Assembly (NCBI RefSeq): GCF_000819685.1
Contig: NZ_CDBR01000023.1
Coordinates: 62,001-126,000, forward strand
Reading direction: 5' to 3'
Source: Aeromonas allosaccharophila
GTDB lineage: Bacteria > Pseudomonadota > Gammaproteobacteria > Enterobacterales > Aeromonadaceae
Length of the DNA: 64,000 nucleotides
In this document: positions 44,466 through 54,918 of the stretch, one piece after another
Position numbering within the stretch: position 1 is the stretch's first letter
How the letters are laid out: each line of letters opens with the position of its first letter
Made by a program: the position numbers and the translations under genes
The notes under the pieces: model-generated
Databases searched by the model: none
What the model saw: the letters and a program-made list of their open reading frames with translations, nothing else
What the model was told of the DNA's origin: nothing

Positions 44466-44756
44466 TGGGGAAAATCGTGTTGCGCAGGGTACACTCGAAC
44501 CGGTTTTGCTGCACCCTTTGCAACGTATCATCTGGCGCATGCGGGTATGACACGCTGGCCATGATGCTGATAACCACTCTGGCCACGTATGGGCGCTGCA
44601 ACGGTATCGCACCGCCTTGGCGTTTTTTCCTGCCAGAGTCGGGTATTCTGCGGCAAGAGATACCAGAATAAACATCATAACAAGACAAAACCCAAGGTCG
44701 AACAAATGGATATCGCACCTTGGGGCTATCATCATCCCAGCTTCGGAACAGTCTCT

Positions 44757-46370
44757 ATGTCGTCTTTAGCTCAAGCCCAGAACCCCGCGCGTCTTATTCC
44801 CATCCAGGAGCGGCTGCCCCGGCTGCTGGCGGCCCTTGGCGAGGGGCTCTACGAACGGCAGGATGCCCTGCGCCTCGGTCTGCTGGCCGCCCTCAGTGGC
44901 GAGAGCCTCTTCTTGCTGGGCCCGCCCGGCATCGCCAAGAGCCTGATTGCCCGCCGCCTCAAGCTGGCATTTCACGACGCTCGCCATTTTGAATACCTGA
45001 TGACCCGTTTCAGTACGCCGGAGGAGGTGTTTGGCCCTCTCTCCATTCAGGCGTTGAAGGAGGATGGCAAATACCTGCGCCTCACCGCCGGTTATCTGCC
45101 GGAGGCCGAGGTGGTGTTCCTCGACGAGATCTGGAAGGCGGGCCCCGCCATCCTCAACACCCTGCTCACCGCCATCAACGAGCGGCAGTTCCGCAATGGC
45201 GACAGCCAGCACCCCATCCCGATGCGCTTGCTGGTGACCGCCTCCAACGAGCTGCCGGCGCCGGATAGCGGGCTGGAGGCGCTCTACGACCGGATGCTGG
45301 TGCGGATCTGGATGGACCGGGTGCAGGAGAAGTCGAATTTTCAGGCGATGCTGGCCAGTGATGGCCATGCCCACCAGAACTTGCCGGAATCCTTGCAGAT
45401 CCGGGGGGATGAGTACGAGCAGTGGCAGAGCCAGATTGAGCAGGTGCGCCTGCCTGATGCCTGTTTCGAGCTGATCTATCAACTGCGCCAGCAGCTCGAT
45501 AGCCAGCTGGCCCACCGCTGTTATGTGTCGGATCGCCGCTGGAAGAAGGCGGTACGGCTTATCAAGGCGAGTGCCTTCTTCAATGGCCGCGACGAGGTGG
45601 CCCCCCTCGACCTGCTGCTGTTCAAGGATTGCCTCTGGCATGACGAGGAGTCCCGCACCACCCTGATGGAGATGATGACCGAGTTCTCCCGTCTCTATGG
45701 TTATCAGCAACTGGCGATGACCCGCCAGCTGCTGGCGCTGCGCGATCAGTTCAAACAGCTGAAACAGAGCGTGGCCCAGCGGCTCTGCACCAAAGCGCGC
45801 CAGCGCAAGCAGTGGTTTGGCCGCCGCGCCCGGGGCATCGAGATCCCGCTCGCCAATGCCAGACCCTTTGGCAAGCAGGTGCACTTTCATCTGCTCACTC
45901 CGGCGCCGCTGGATGGCAGCGATCCCGAGCGCCTCACTCGCACACTGGTGTTCGATCGCACCCTGCTCTCCCACTGGCGCCCCACCGGCGAGGCGCTGGT
46001 CGGCTATCAGTTCGGCAACCCGAAAGAGGGGCACTACGAGCTGGTGCTCGATGATGAACTGCGGCTGCAGGTGCTCGATATCCAGCGCCAGCAGATCCCG
46101 CTGGTATTGATGGAGCGCAACGCCATTCCCGAAGTGGTGCTGGAGCCCTGGTTGCAGGCGCTCGACGAGCAACTGGTCCAGGTCGGCAAGGTGATGCAGG
46201 AACTCAAACAGCAGCGCAGCCTGTTCGAGCGTCATCAACAACACCTCTTTATCGCCTCACGCTGGCTGCAGCAGGTGGAAGACAGTTTCTTCGTGCTGAA
46301 CCGGGATCTCGAACTGTTGCGCAGCGAGTTGGTGCAGTGGCGCGAACGGTTGCCAAGGCTGGACGAGTAA
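44757..46370 (+). CDS. ravA: Regulatory AAA+ ATPase RavA (MoxR family)
   Basis: A 537-residue hexameric ATPase; in E. coli it binds lysine decarboxylase LdcI and works with ViaA. It contains ERLPRLLAALGEGLYERQDALRLGLLAALSGES, Walker A GPPGIAKS, Walker B VVFLDEIWK, sensor LLVTASNELP, and the RavA LARA-region. Slightly longer than E. coli RavA (498). The ATG at 44757 lies closest to the family N-terminus; an upstream ATG at 44706 is also in frame. It is followed 9 bases later by viaA. Confidence 0.94.
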   Translation: MSSLAQAQNPARLIPIQERLPRLLAALGEGLYERQDALRLGLLAALSGESLFLLGPPGIAKSLIARRLKLAFHDARHFEYLMTRFSTPEEVFGPLSIQALKEDGKYLRLTAGYLPEAEVVFLDEIWKAGPAILNTLLTAINERQFRNGDSQHPIPMRLLVTASNELPAPDSGLEALYDRMLVRIWMDRVQEKSNFQAMLASDGHAHQNLPESLQIRGDEYEQWQSQIEQVRLPDACFELIYQLRQQLDSQLAHRCYVSDRRWKKAVRLIKASAFFNGRDEVAPLDLLLFKDCLWHDEESRTTLMEMMTEFSRLYGYQQLAMTRQLLALRDQFKQLKQSVAQRLCTKARQRKQWFGRRARGIEIPLANARPFGKQVHFHLLTPAPLDGSDPERLTRTLVFDRTLLSHWRPTGEALVGYQFGNPKEGHYELVLDDELRLQVLDIQRQQIPLVLMERNAIPEVVLEPWLQALDEQLVQVGKVMQELKQQRSLFERHQQHLFIASRWLQQVEDSFFVLNRDLELLRSELVQWRERLPRLDE

Positions 46371-46379
46371 GGAGCGCTC

Positions 46380-47834
46380 ATGCTTGAGATCGGCATGCTG
46401 GATCTGGGGCTCCTGATGGGCGAAGGGGAGCTGGCGGGAGAGGTGGTGGCGCTGCTGGCGGCCTCTCCCAAGATTTCCGAATTTATCCGGCGCTCTCCGC
46501 TGCAGGGCAAGCTGCTGAAAAAGCGCCTGCAGAGCTGGGGCGAGCAGCTTGGCGAGGAGATCCGTCACAAGCCGGTGCCGGTGGCGCTGGAGCAGGAGTA
46601 CCTGCTCTATCAGGCGCACCGGCAACTGCCGATGACCGAGTTGATTGGTCGCCTGCCCGGCCTGCTGGAGTCGCTGGAGCAGTACAGCCCCTTCGCCGGT
46701 GAGGCCCGATCCTTGGTGCGCCAGCTGATGGCTCACCCCACCGAGGGGCTGCGCCAGCTCTTTATCGACAAGTGGCGAGCCAGTCTGGTGGGGAGCCTGT
46801 TGCAGTTGCAGCAGCAGATCGCCGAGGCGGAGCGGGAGAAGCAGCGTCAGGAGATTGAAGATCAGCTGCTGGCGAGCCGCACCTTGGCCGATGCCCTCGA
46901 TCCCAACCAGATTTCCGCTGGCGGCCTTTGGGATCTGGCGCAGGGACACTGGCACAAGCGCAGTCTGGTGCTGATCAAGCAATATGCCCGCATGTTGCAG
47001 CGCGAGCCCTTGCTGGCGGAGATCGCGGGTCTGCTCGGGCGCAGCGAGCGGGATCGGCGAGCGCAGGAACAACCGGTGCCGCCGGTCGAGGTGCTGGAGC
47101 TGGAGCCCGCCCCCAGCGATGATGTGCCGGACGATCTGGTGGGCATTCATCAGGCCAGCGATCTGATGCGGCTATTGCCAAGCGAGGCGGTGATGCTGGG
47201 GCTGCCGGAGCTGGAGCTGGAGTTCTATCGCCGCTATCTGGAGCGGCGCCTGCTCAGTTACCAGTCGCGCGGCACGTTGCCGCGCCAGCGCATCATGCTG
47301 CGCACCCCCGAGCAGGGCGGCAAGCAACTGCAGCAGCGTGGCCCTTTCATCGTCTGTGTCGATACCTCCGGCTCCATGGGCGGATATCCGGAGGAGTGTG
47401 CCAAGGCGCTGTTTCTGGCGTTGCTCAAGGTGGCGATGGATGAGAAGCGTGGCTGCTACCTGATGCTCTTCTCCACCGAGGTGGCGACCCTCGAGATCAC
47501 CGCAGATACCGGTCTGGAGAAGGCGGAGCGCTTTCTCTCCATGAGTTTTCACGGTGGTACCGACCTGGTGCCTTGCCTGGAAAAAGCGCTGGCCAAGCTC
47601 GATGATCCCGCCTTTGCCAAGGCCGATGTGCTGGTCATCTCCGACTTTATTGCCCAGAGCCTGCCCCATCCCCTGCTCGATCAGATGAATCGCTATCGTC
47701 AGCGCCAGACCCGTTTTCACGCCGTCGCCATGTCCCGTCATGCCAAACCGGCCTTGCTGCGGGTGTTCGACAACAGCTGGCTGCTCGATTGCGGCTTGCG
47801 TGGTCGGTTGTTGCGGCGCTGGCAGCATCACTAG
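46380..47834 (+). CDS. viaA: VWA domain protein ViaA
   Basis: A 484-residue partner of RavA. The N-terminal two thirds are helical (ISEFIRRSPLQGKLLKKRLQSWGEQL). The C-terminal von Willebrand A domain has the MIDAS motif VDTSGSMGGYPEE, HGGTDLVPCLEKAL (Thr ligand) and VISDFIAQ (Asp). The RavA-ViaA system is linked to respiratory complex assembly and aminoglycoside sensitivity in E. coli. It forms an operon with ravA (9-base gap). Confidence 0.95.
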   Translation: MLEIGMLDLGLLMGEGELAGEVVALLAASPKISEFIRRSPLQGKLLKKRLQSWGEQLGEEIRHKPVPVALEQEYLLYQAHRQLPMTELIGRLPGLLESLEQYSPFAGEARSLVRQLMAHPTEGLRQLFIDKWRASLVGSLLQLQQQIAEAEREKQRQEIEDQLLASRTLADALDPNQISAGGLWDLAQGHWHKRSLVLIKQYARMLQREPLLAEIAGLLGRSERDRRAQEQPVPPVEVLELEPAPSDDVPDDLVGIHQASDLMRLLPSEAVMLGLPELELEFYRRYLERRLLSYQSRGTLPRQRIMLRTPEQGGKQLQQRGPFIVCVDTSGSMGGYPEECAKALFLALLKVAMDEKRGCYLMLFSTEVATLEITADTGLEKAERFLSMSFHGGTDLVPCLEKALAKLDDPAFAKADVLVISDFIAQSLPHPLLDQMNRYRQRQTRFHAVAMSRHAKPALLRVFDNSWLLDCGLRGRLLRRWQHH

Positions 47835-48047
47835 TAACCGGGAGGGCTCTACGTTACGTTGTGCCCTCTTGCCGCCGTGATTGTCCCGCGAGCGTCCAAG
47901 TCAATGATGTCGCTGTAAAATGTGACCAGACAGCCATTCGGGCGGCAGCGCGGGACTCAGGTCTTTACAACCCTTGTTGCAGGGGAAAAGATAGTGATTT
48001 TCCGGCATCCACTGCCCGATGACCTCTCCCATTCACCCGGAGTCTTT

Positions 48048-49895
48048 ATGCGTCACCTTGCTTTACTGCTGTTGCTGGCGGTGTTCGGGCTGGCGGCCCA
48101 ACCCTTGTCACCCGCCCAGCTGGAGAGCGAACTGGATGATATGGAACGGGTCTATCAGCCGATCGAGTTGTTGCGAGATCGCATTGGCTACCTGCTTCAG
48201 GAGGCGGACGTTTATCCGATGTCGCAACAGATGCGGATCCGGCGGCTCTCCTGCTGGTCACAATCGGCCGATGACATGGAAAAGTCCCGTGCTGCCATCG
48301 CCTATGCAGATAGCCAACTGAAGTGGGTGCAAAAAGGGGGCGATGAGGCTGCAGTTGTCGATCTGACCCTCTGTCGTGGCTGGTTTCATCAGTTAATAGG
48401 GGATGTTGTCCATGCTCGCCGTGATTACGATGAGGGGTTAGTGCGGGCCAAGCAGGCTGGTCTCGAAAAGCTGGAGGCGCTGGCGCTGGCTCGTCGCGGC
48501 GCAATGTTGTCGTTTCAGGGGGCATCCGGGCAGGGGCTCGTTGACCTGACCAGGGCTCACACCATTTACGAGCGGCTAGGACTTATCTCTTGGTACCAGC
48601 AGGCGCAGCTCGATATTGCCGCCGCCTTTCGCCGCATGGGTCTTTATACCGAGGCGCTTGCCGCGCTGGAGAGCCTGCGCCAGCATTTTATCGACAGCCA
48701 TGACAGTTATGGCACGGCAAGACTAAGCGATCAGCTGGCAATGATTTACCTGCAGACCGACCGTTATCAGGATGCCCTGACAGAGCTTGAACAGAGCGCC
48801 GCCTACTATTTGCGGATCCGGTATCACATTGAATATGCCGAGCGTCAGGTGATGAAGGCCGAAGCGCTATTGGTGCTGGCTCGCCTCGATGAGGCCAAGG
48901 TGTTGCTGGATACTGCTGCGAAGGTGTTGTTGCCAGACGTGGATCCGGTGCTTCATGCCCATATCGAACTGGTGCTGGCCAAGTGGCAGAACAGTGTGCA
49001 GCAGCCCGAGCAGGCGCTTAGGTCGCTGGCAATAGCAGAGCCCATTCTTAAGGCTGAAGACCATGTTCTTTTCCTGAAAACACTCTATGGCTTGCGCAGT
49101 GACGCACTGGAGCAGTTGAGCAACTATCCTGCGGCACTGGCGGCGCTGCGTGAACATCTGGTACAGGAGCAGCGTCTCGATCAACTGCAACGGGAGCAGA
49201 GCACCGCCTGGGTGCGTGGCGAGTTTGAACTGGCCCGCCAGGAGGCTGAAAACCGACGGTTACGGGCTGAACAACAGTTACAGCAGCAGGAGTTGGCGCG
49301 AGTCAAGGAGCGTCGTTTCTGGCTGTTGGTGGTGATGGTACTCTGCGGGGGATTGGCTCTGCTGACCATGGGGTGGCTGCTTGAGCGCAATCGTCGGATG
49401 CATCGGCTGGCCTTTACCGATGAGCTGACCGGCATCAACAACCGGCGTCGGGTGTTGCGTTATGGCAGCCAGATGTTTGCGCTGGCCCGTAAGCAGGGCA
49501 CGCCATTTTGTCTGCTGGTGTTCGATATCGATTATTTCAAGCGGATCAACGATACATTGGGGCATCATCAGGGAGACCGGGTTCTGCAGTGGATTTCACA
49601 ACTGGCAGTATGCCAATTGCGGCGTCAGGATCAGCTCGGGCGCACCGGCGGAGAGGAGTTTTTGATCCTGCTGCCGGATACCAGCCTCGAAGAGGCGCGC
49701 CGGGTAGCGGAGCGGATCCGCTACATGGTGGCCAACCGGGCGCTGCCTGGCATGTCGCACCCGGTGACCATCAGCATTGGATGCGCATGTCTGCGAGACG
49801 ATGATCCGGATCTGGCTGCCCTGATCCAGCGTGCCGACAGTGCGCTGTACCGTGCGAAAGGGGCTGGTCGCAACCGGGTGGAAACAGACGAGTGA
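48048..49895 (+). CDS. Periplasmic TPR sensor diguanylate cyclase
   Basis: A 615-residue protein. It has a signal sequence (RHLALLLLLAVFGLAAQ), a periplasmic domain of about 380 residues made of TPR-like helical repeats (YTEALAALESLRQHF, YQDALTELEQSAAYY), a juxtamembrane coiled coil, one membrane helix (about 424-444: FWLLVVMVLCGGLALLTMGWLL) and a cytoplasmic GGDEF domain. The active site is GGEEF (534-538), the substrate Asp lies in FDIDYFKRINDT and the I-site RRQD is at 525-528, so it should be an active, feedback-inhibited cyclase. The ATG at 48048 follows ggag. Confidence 0.92.
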   Translation: MRHLALLLLLAVFGLAAQPLSPAQLESELDDMERVYQPIELLRDRIGYLLQEADVYPMSQQMRIRRLSCWSQSADDMEKSRAAIAYADSQLKWVQKGGDEAAVVDLTLCRGWFHQLIGDVVHARRDYDEGLVRAKQAGLEKLEALALARRGAMLSFQGASGQGLVDLTRAHTIYERLGLISWYQQAQLDIAAAFRRMGLYTEALAALESLRQHFIDSHDSYGTARLSDQLAMIYLQTDRYQDALTELEQSAAYYLRIRYHIEYAERQVMKAEALLVLARLDEAKVLLDTAAKVLLPDVDPVLHAHIELVLAKWQNSVQQPEQALRSLAIAEPILKAEDHVLFLKTLYGLRSDALEQLSNYPAALAALREHLVQEQRLDQLQREQSTAWVRGEFELARQEAENRRLRAEQQLQQQELARVKERRFWLLVVMVLCGGLALLTMGWLLERNRRMHRLAFTDELTGINNRRRVLRYGSQMFALARKQGTPFCLLVFDIDYFKRINDTLGHHQGDRVLQWISQLAVCQLRRQDQLGRTGGEEFLILLPDTSLEEARRVAERIRYMVANRALPGMSHPVTISIGCACLRDDDPDLAALIQRADSALYRAKGAGRNRVETDE

Positions 49896-49923
49896 CGGGC
49901 TGGGTATTTTTCACTCGCGCGGG

Positions 49924-50114
49924 TATAATGTCGCGCAATTTTGCTTTGACTCAGGCGAGAAGACCCATGTAACGCAACCCTCCTCCCTCTCTCCACCAGG
50001 TTGGCAACACGCCAGCTGGCGTGGCTTTCGTTGCGTATACATGTGCCGTGAGCGGCATTCCGGATTTATTCCCACGGTGGCTGATGCTACCGCTCAATAG
50101 AAGAACGTTGAATT
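49924..50114 (+). promoter_or_regulatory. prfC promoter and structured 5' leader
   Basis: TATAAT at 49924-49929 is a perfect -10 with a poor -35. The predicted leader of about 180 bases contains CATGTAACGCAA (49966-49977) pairing with TTGCGTATACATG (50031-50043) through 12 base pairs with one bulged base. An inner hairpin CACGCC-AGCT-GGCGTG (50008-50023) and a small GCCG-TGAG-CGGC hairpin (50045-50056) are also present. The outer stem contains an ATG directly followed by TAA (49967-49972) with aggcgagaag upstream. No known riboswitch class was recognised. Confidence 0.5.
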
Positions 50115-51701
<1,587 letters not shown>

Positions 51702-51724
51702 TACAAGGATTTTCTTCGCTCTAC

Positions 51725-51760
51725 AAAGGCCCCCTCGCTGTAGTGAGGGGGCCTTTATTT
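51725..51760. terminator. Terminator between prfC and the PAP2 gene
   Basis: AAAGGCCCCCTC and GAGGGGGCCTTT pair perfectly (12 bp) around gctgtagt, followed by attt. Usable from both convergent genes. Confidence 0.95.
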
Positions 51761-51777
51761 GAGCGCTACATCATGTG

Positions 51778-52308
51778 TTAGAAGTAATAGCTGATCGCTA
51801 TTCCTTTCGCATCTGAACCCATGAAGGTTGGGTAGAAGGCCACTTGTTGTTCTTTAGCATCAGTAAAAAGATAGCTAAAACTGGTTGCAATAACTGCCCC
51901 TGCGATCACATCTCTCCAGTAATGTTGTTCTGCATCGACTCTAGACCAACCAACTAATCCCGCAGCTGTGTAAGCTGGGATACCGTATGTCCAGCCATAA
52001 CGCATCTGTAAATAACTGGCGCCACTAAATGCCAAGGCGCTGTGGCCGGAAGGAAAACTCTTTTCCTCGCCATTAGGTCGCTGGGAATCAACAGTATTTT
52101 TTAAGGCCCATACGCTAGCCCCTGTCGCTGCAAGGGAATAACCAAATTGTTTCAGTCCATCAATGTCATCCTGATACCAAGAGATGCCAGCAGCTATGGT
52201 TGGAATCGCATATTGACCAAGATTGCCGTATGTTTCGAACGAGTTTGATGCGTGTGCGGGGTGTTGGATATAGATAGTTAGCAGAAAGGTGAGAAGTAAC
52301 CGCTTCAT
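51778..52308 (-). CDS. PAP2-family (acid phosphatase-like) phosphatase
   Basis: A 176-residue protein with a signal peptide (KRLLLTFLLTIYIQHPAHA). All three PAP2 motifs are visible: KNTVDSQRP (KxxxxxxRP-like), PSGHSA and SRVDAEQHYWRDVIAG (SRxxxxxHxxxD). Such enzymes hydrolyse lipid phosphates or undecaprenyl pyrophosphate at the envelope. Base composition is clearly more AT-rich than its neighbours, which may reflect horizontal acquisition. It stands alone between convergent prfC and a tail-to-head MarR gene. Confidence 0.88.
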   Translation of the reverse strand: MKRLLLTFLLTIYIQHPAHASNSFETYGNLGQYAIPTIAAGISWYQDDIDGLKQFGYSLAATGASVWALKNTVDSQRPNGEEKSFPSGHSALAFSGASYLQMRYGWTYGIPAYTAAGLVGWSRVDAEQHYWRDVIAGAVIATSFSYLFTDAKEQQVAFYPTFMGSDAKGIAISYYF

Positions 52309-52372
52309 ATTCGTTTCTCATCATACAAATTGGTTTCGAACCCTATAATCAAAAATCTTTAATATCAATCGA

Positions 52373-53296
52373 TTAATCTGCAATTTTAGTGATTTGATAG
52401 ACCATGCAGATCTCGCAATCCCCGTGACCGGTGCAGCCGAGGGGGCCGGGAAGGTGTTCAAAGCCGAGGGATTCATAGAGGCTGGTGGCTTCGCGAAGTA
52501 CTTCGGTTGTCTCCAGATAGCAGCGTTGATAGCCCAAGTCACGAGCGGCATCCAGCGCCTGCAACACCAGCCGCTTGCCAAGGCCCAGTCCGCGCAGGGC
52601 GGGCATAAAGTACATCTTCTGCAGCTCGCAGACCCCCTCTTCCCCCGCCAGCGGCGCTATACCGCCACCGCCGAGGATGGCACCGTCCGGCCCTTCGATC
52701 ACCCAGTAGCGGCTCTTCTCCCCCTGATAGCTTCGGGAGAGGGTATCGATATTGGGATCGGAGACCCCATAACCCTTGTCGGCGGTGAGGCCATATTCGG
52801 CCGACACGGCGCGGATCACCGTGGCGATCCGGGGATCATCTGCCGCCGTGATGGGGCGAATGCGGTAACCCTGCTGGCGGCGGGCGCGGGAGAGGGCGCT
52901 GCGGTAGAGCAGCAGGCCGCTCCACAACTGTTCACGCTCGGGCTGGCTCAACTGCGCCAGCATCTCCTCCATCGCCCCGTTCATCTCCCGGTGCAACTCT
53001 AGCAGCATCGTTTGCCCCTCGGCAGTGAGACGGGCCTCCTTGCTGCGCCCGTCGGAGGGGTGCGGGTGCCAGCTGATCAGCTCCCGTTCGGCGAGGCGAG
53101 CCAGCGGGCGGCTGGCATTGGATTTGTCGATGTGCAGTTTTTCCGCCAGTTGCTGGTTGGTGGCGGGGGCGTTTTCCAGCTCGATCAGCAGGTGAGCCTC
53201 GATGGGGGTGAGGGCCAGATTGCCGCACTGCTGGGAGAGCATGCCGAGTTCGCGAACCAGATCGCGCGACAGGGCGCGCAGGGGACGGGGATCCAT
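52373..53296 (-). CDS. MarR-type regulator fused to a GNAT acetyltransferase
   Basis: A 307-residue fusion. Residues about 1-140 form a MarR winged helix ([53 protein letters not shown]). Residues about 145-307 form a GNAT domain with acetyl-CoA motif [17 protein letters not shown] and [13 protein letters not shown]. This MarR-GNAT architecture is widespread in bacteria; the acetylation target is unknown. The start at 53296 follows ggaaa. A perfect palindrome 16 bases upstream of the start is a probable autoregulatory operator. Confidence 0.92.
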   Translation of the reverse strand: MDPRPLRALSRDLVRELGMLSQQCGNLALTPIEAHLLIELENAPATNQQLAEKLHIDKSNASRPLARLAERELISWHPHPSDGRSKEARLTAEGQTMLLELHREMNGAMEEMLAQLSQPEREQLWSGLLLYRSALSRARRQQGYRIRPITAADDPRIATVIRAVSAEYGLTADKGYGVSDPNIDTLSRSYQGEKSRYWVIEGPDGAILGGGGIAPLAGEEGVCELQKMYFMPALRGLGLGKRLVLQALDAARDLGYQRCYLETTEVLREATSLYESLGFEHLPGPLGCTGHGDCEICMVYQITKIAD

Positions 53297-53311
53297 ATCG
53301 TGGTTTCCTTT

Positions 53312-53332
53312 TTAGTTGTGCATAACAACTAA
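53312..53332 (-). promoter_or_regulatory. Operator-like palindrome upstream of the MarR-GNAT gene
   Basis: TTAGTTGT-GCATA-ACAACTAA, a perfect 8-5-8 inverted repeat as bound by MarR dimers. A second, partial copy, GTTG-taattcg-CAAC flanked by AAAA and CTTTTT, lies at about 53341-53365. Confidence 0.75.
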
Positions 53333-53452
53333 AGTAGCGTAAAAGTTGTAATTCGCAACCTTTTTCTCCGTCATGTTGGTCCGGGGGAGGCGGGTCAGGC
53401 CAACCCTGTGCCATGGGGTCGGCTCAGGGTGGGCTGCCGTGATTACCCGATA

Positions 53453-53725
53453 TCAGCCTTTGGCTACCGGAATGCCCCATTCGTTCAAAATCCCCCACTC
53501 GCTCAATCTGGCCTGCCACTGTGGGCGCCCTTCATTGATTCGAAATGGCCCGAGTTGCCATGGTGTTGGCATGGCTTGCTCCAGCGTGCGGGCCAGCAGC
53601 TGTTTGGCCCAGCCTGCGCGGTCGATCCCCTGCCAGCTGCCACCCTGTAACTGCAACAGGGTGATGACCTGCCGCAGCTCGTGCAATTTGCCGATGCTCT
53701 GCTCTTGTTTGAGCTGGCGTACCCT
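53453..53725 (-). pseudogene. 3' remnant of the IS-interrupted effector-like gene
   Basis: Open reading frame from the insertion sequence end to a stop at 53453, with no proper start of its own. It encodes the last 89 residues (after the duplicated AGG codon) of the gene whose 5' part is at 54919-56334. The junction reads AGG-GTA-CGC-CAG-CTC, continuing R-V-R-Q-L-K-Q-E-Q-S-I-G-K and then LHELRQVITLLQLQGGSW to the end. The frame matches exactly when the element plus one CCCT duplicate is removed. The segment is rich in Trp, Gln and Leu, ending WGIPVAKG. Confidence 0.85.
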
Positions 53726-53796
53726 GGTAATCCCCCCGAAAACCTGGGGTGCTCATAAGTAGAATTTTCTCGTATCTTGAACGCAGGAGGTTCTAC

Positions 53797-54063
53797 ATGA
53801 AAACATCACGCTTTAGCGATGCCCAAATCATCGCCATCCTCAAACAGGCCGAGTCTGGCTCACCCGTCCCTGAACTCTGCCGCGAGCATGGCATCAGTTC
53901 CGCGACCTTTTACAAGTGGCGCACCAAATTCGGTGGCATGGATGCCTCTCTCATGGCTCGCCTCAAAGAGCTGGAGGAGGAAAACCGCCGCCTCAAGAAG
54001 ATGTATGCCGAGGAGCGCCTCAAAGCCGAGATTATCCCCGAGGCCATAGCAAAAAAGTGGTGA
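53797..54063 (+). CDS. IS3-family transposase OrfA
   Basis: An 88-residue helix-turn-helix protein that recognises the element ends: [37 protein letters not shown], then a leucine-zipper-like [18 protein letters not shown]. Start at 53797 after aggagg. The slippery AAAAAAG at 54051-54057, two codons before the stop, allows -1 frameshifting into orfB to give the full transposase. Confidence 0.93.
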   Translation: MKTSRFSDAQIIAILKQAESGSPVPELCREHGISSATFYKWRTKFGGMDASLMARLKELEEENRRLKKMYAEERLKAEIIPEAIAKKW

Positions 54064-54884
54064 CGCCATCTGCCCGCAGGGAGATGGCTACCAAAGCCGT
54101 GTCACTCTTTGCCATTTCTATCCGGCTAGCCTGCAACATCTTCAAGGTCAGCGAAGGCTGTTATCGCTATCAACCCATGCTCGCCGATGAAAACCAGCTT
54201 ATTGCGGATTGGTTGCTGCGTATCACCAACAGCCAGCGGAACTGGGGCTTTGGCCTCTGCTTCCTCTACCTGCGTAACGTCAAAGGGTTTGCTTGGAACC
54301 ACAAGCGGGTCTACCGGATCTATCGGGAGCTTGAACTGAACTTGCGCATCAAGCCCAAGAAGCGACTGGTACGTGAAAAGCCGCAGGCTCTGGCCGTACC
54401 TGCCCAGCCTAACCACTGCTGGTCGATGGATTTTATGCACGATCAACTGAGCGATGGTCGGTCAGTGCGACTGTTTAATGTGATCGATGATTTTAACCGC
54501 GAGGCGCTGTGCATTGAGGTCGATTTTTCATTGCCCGCTTCACGGGTCAAGCGCGCACTGGAGCAGGTGATTGAGTGGCGTGGCAAACCGGCGATGATCC
54601 GGTGCGATAATGGACCAGAATATATCAGCGAAGTGCTCAAGGCGTGGGCGGCGAAACAGGAGATCACCTTGGGGTATATCCAACCAGGCAATCCTCAGCA
54701 GAACGCGTACATAGAGCGGTTTAACAGAACGGTACGTTACGATTGGTTGGCTCATCATCTGTTTGGCACACTGGAGGAGCTCCAAGAGTTTGCAACACAA
54801 TGGCTATGGGTTTATAACCATGAGCGGCCCAATATGGCGCTGGATGGTTATACCCCAAAGCAGCATCTGACAAAGGCTGCATGA
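54051..54884 (+). CDS. IS3-family transposase OrfB (DDE catalytic part)
   Basis: The -1 frame relative to orfA. An independent ATG exists at 54084, but in IS3 elements the active product is the OrfAB fusion (about 360 residues here). Catalytic residues are visible: first Asp in CWSMDFMHD, second Asp in [11 protein letters not shown], Glu in [16 protein letters not shown]. The N-terminal HTH_21 region ([31 protein letters not shown]) is complete. No internal stops, so the gene appears functional. Confidence 0.92.
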   Translation, partial: KKVVTPSARREMATKAVSLFAISIRLACNIFKVSEGCYRYQPMLADENQLIADWLLRITNSQRNWGFGLCFLYLRNVKGFAWNHKRVYRIYRELELNLRIKPKKRLVREKPQALAVPAQPNHCWSMDFMHDQLSDGRSVRLFNVIDDFNREALCIEVDFSLPASRVKRALEQVIEWRGKPAMIRCDNGPEYISEVLKAWAAKQEITLGYIQPGNPQQNAYIERFNRTVRYDWLAHHLFGTLEELQEFATQWLWVYNHERPNMALDGYTPKQHLTKAA

Positions 54885-54918
54885 CCTCTACTTTTGAATG
54901 CCCCTAAAAATGGGGGGA

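Noticed and set aside
44449..44718. Short ORFs in the holD-ravA gap
   Set aside because: No ribosome binding site or recognisable composition; the region is better explained as divergent regulatory DNA.
44013..44735. Extended 240-residue form of the HolD frame
   Set aside because: The extra N-terminal 90 residues show no similarity to HolD and run through the regulatory gap; the conserved HolD N-terminus begins near residue 108 of that frame.
49966..50043. A tRNA or known riboswitch upstream of prfC
   Set aside because: No cloverleaf arms, no CCA-adjacent acceptor stem and no match to riboswitch cores I can recall; it is kept as an unassigned structured leader.
53453..53686. A free-standing 77-residue gene starting at a TTG
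   Set aside because: The frame continues upstream to the IS border and joins the interrupted gene exactly in frame, so it is a 3' fragment rather than an independent gene.
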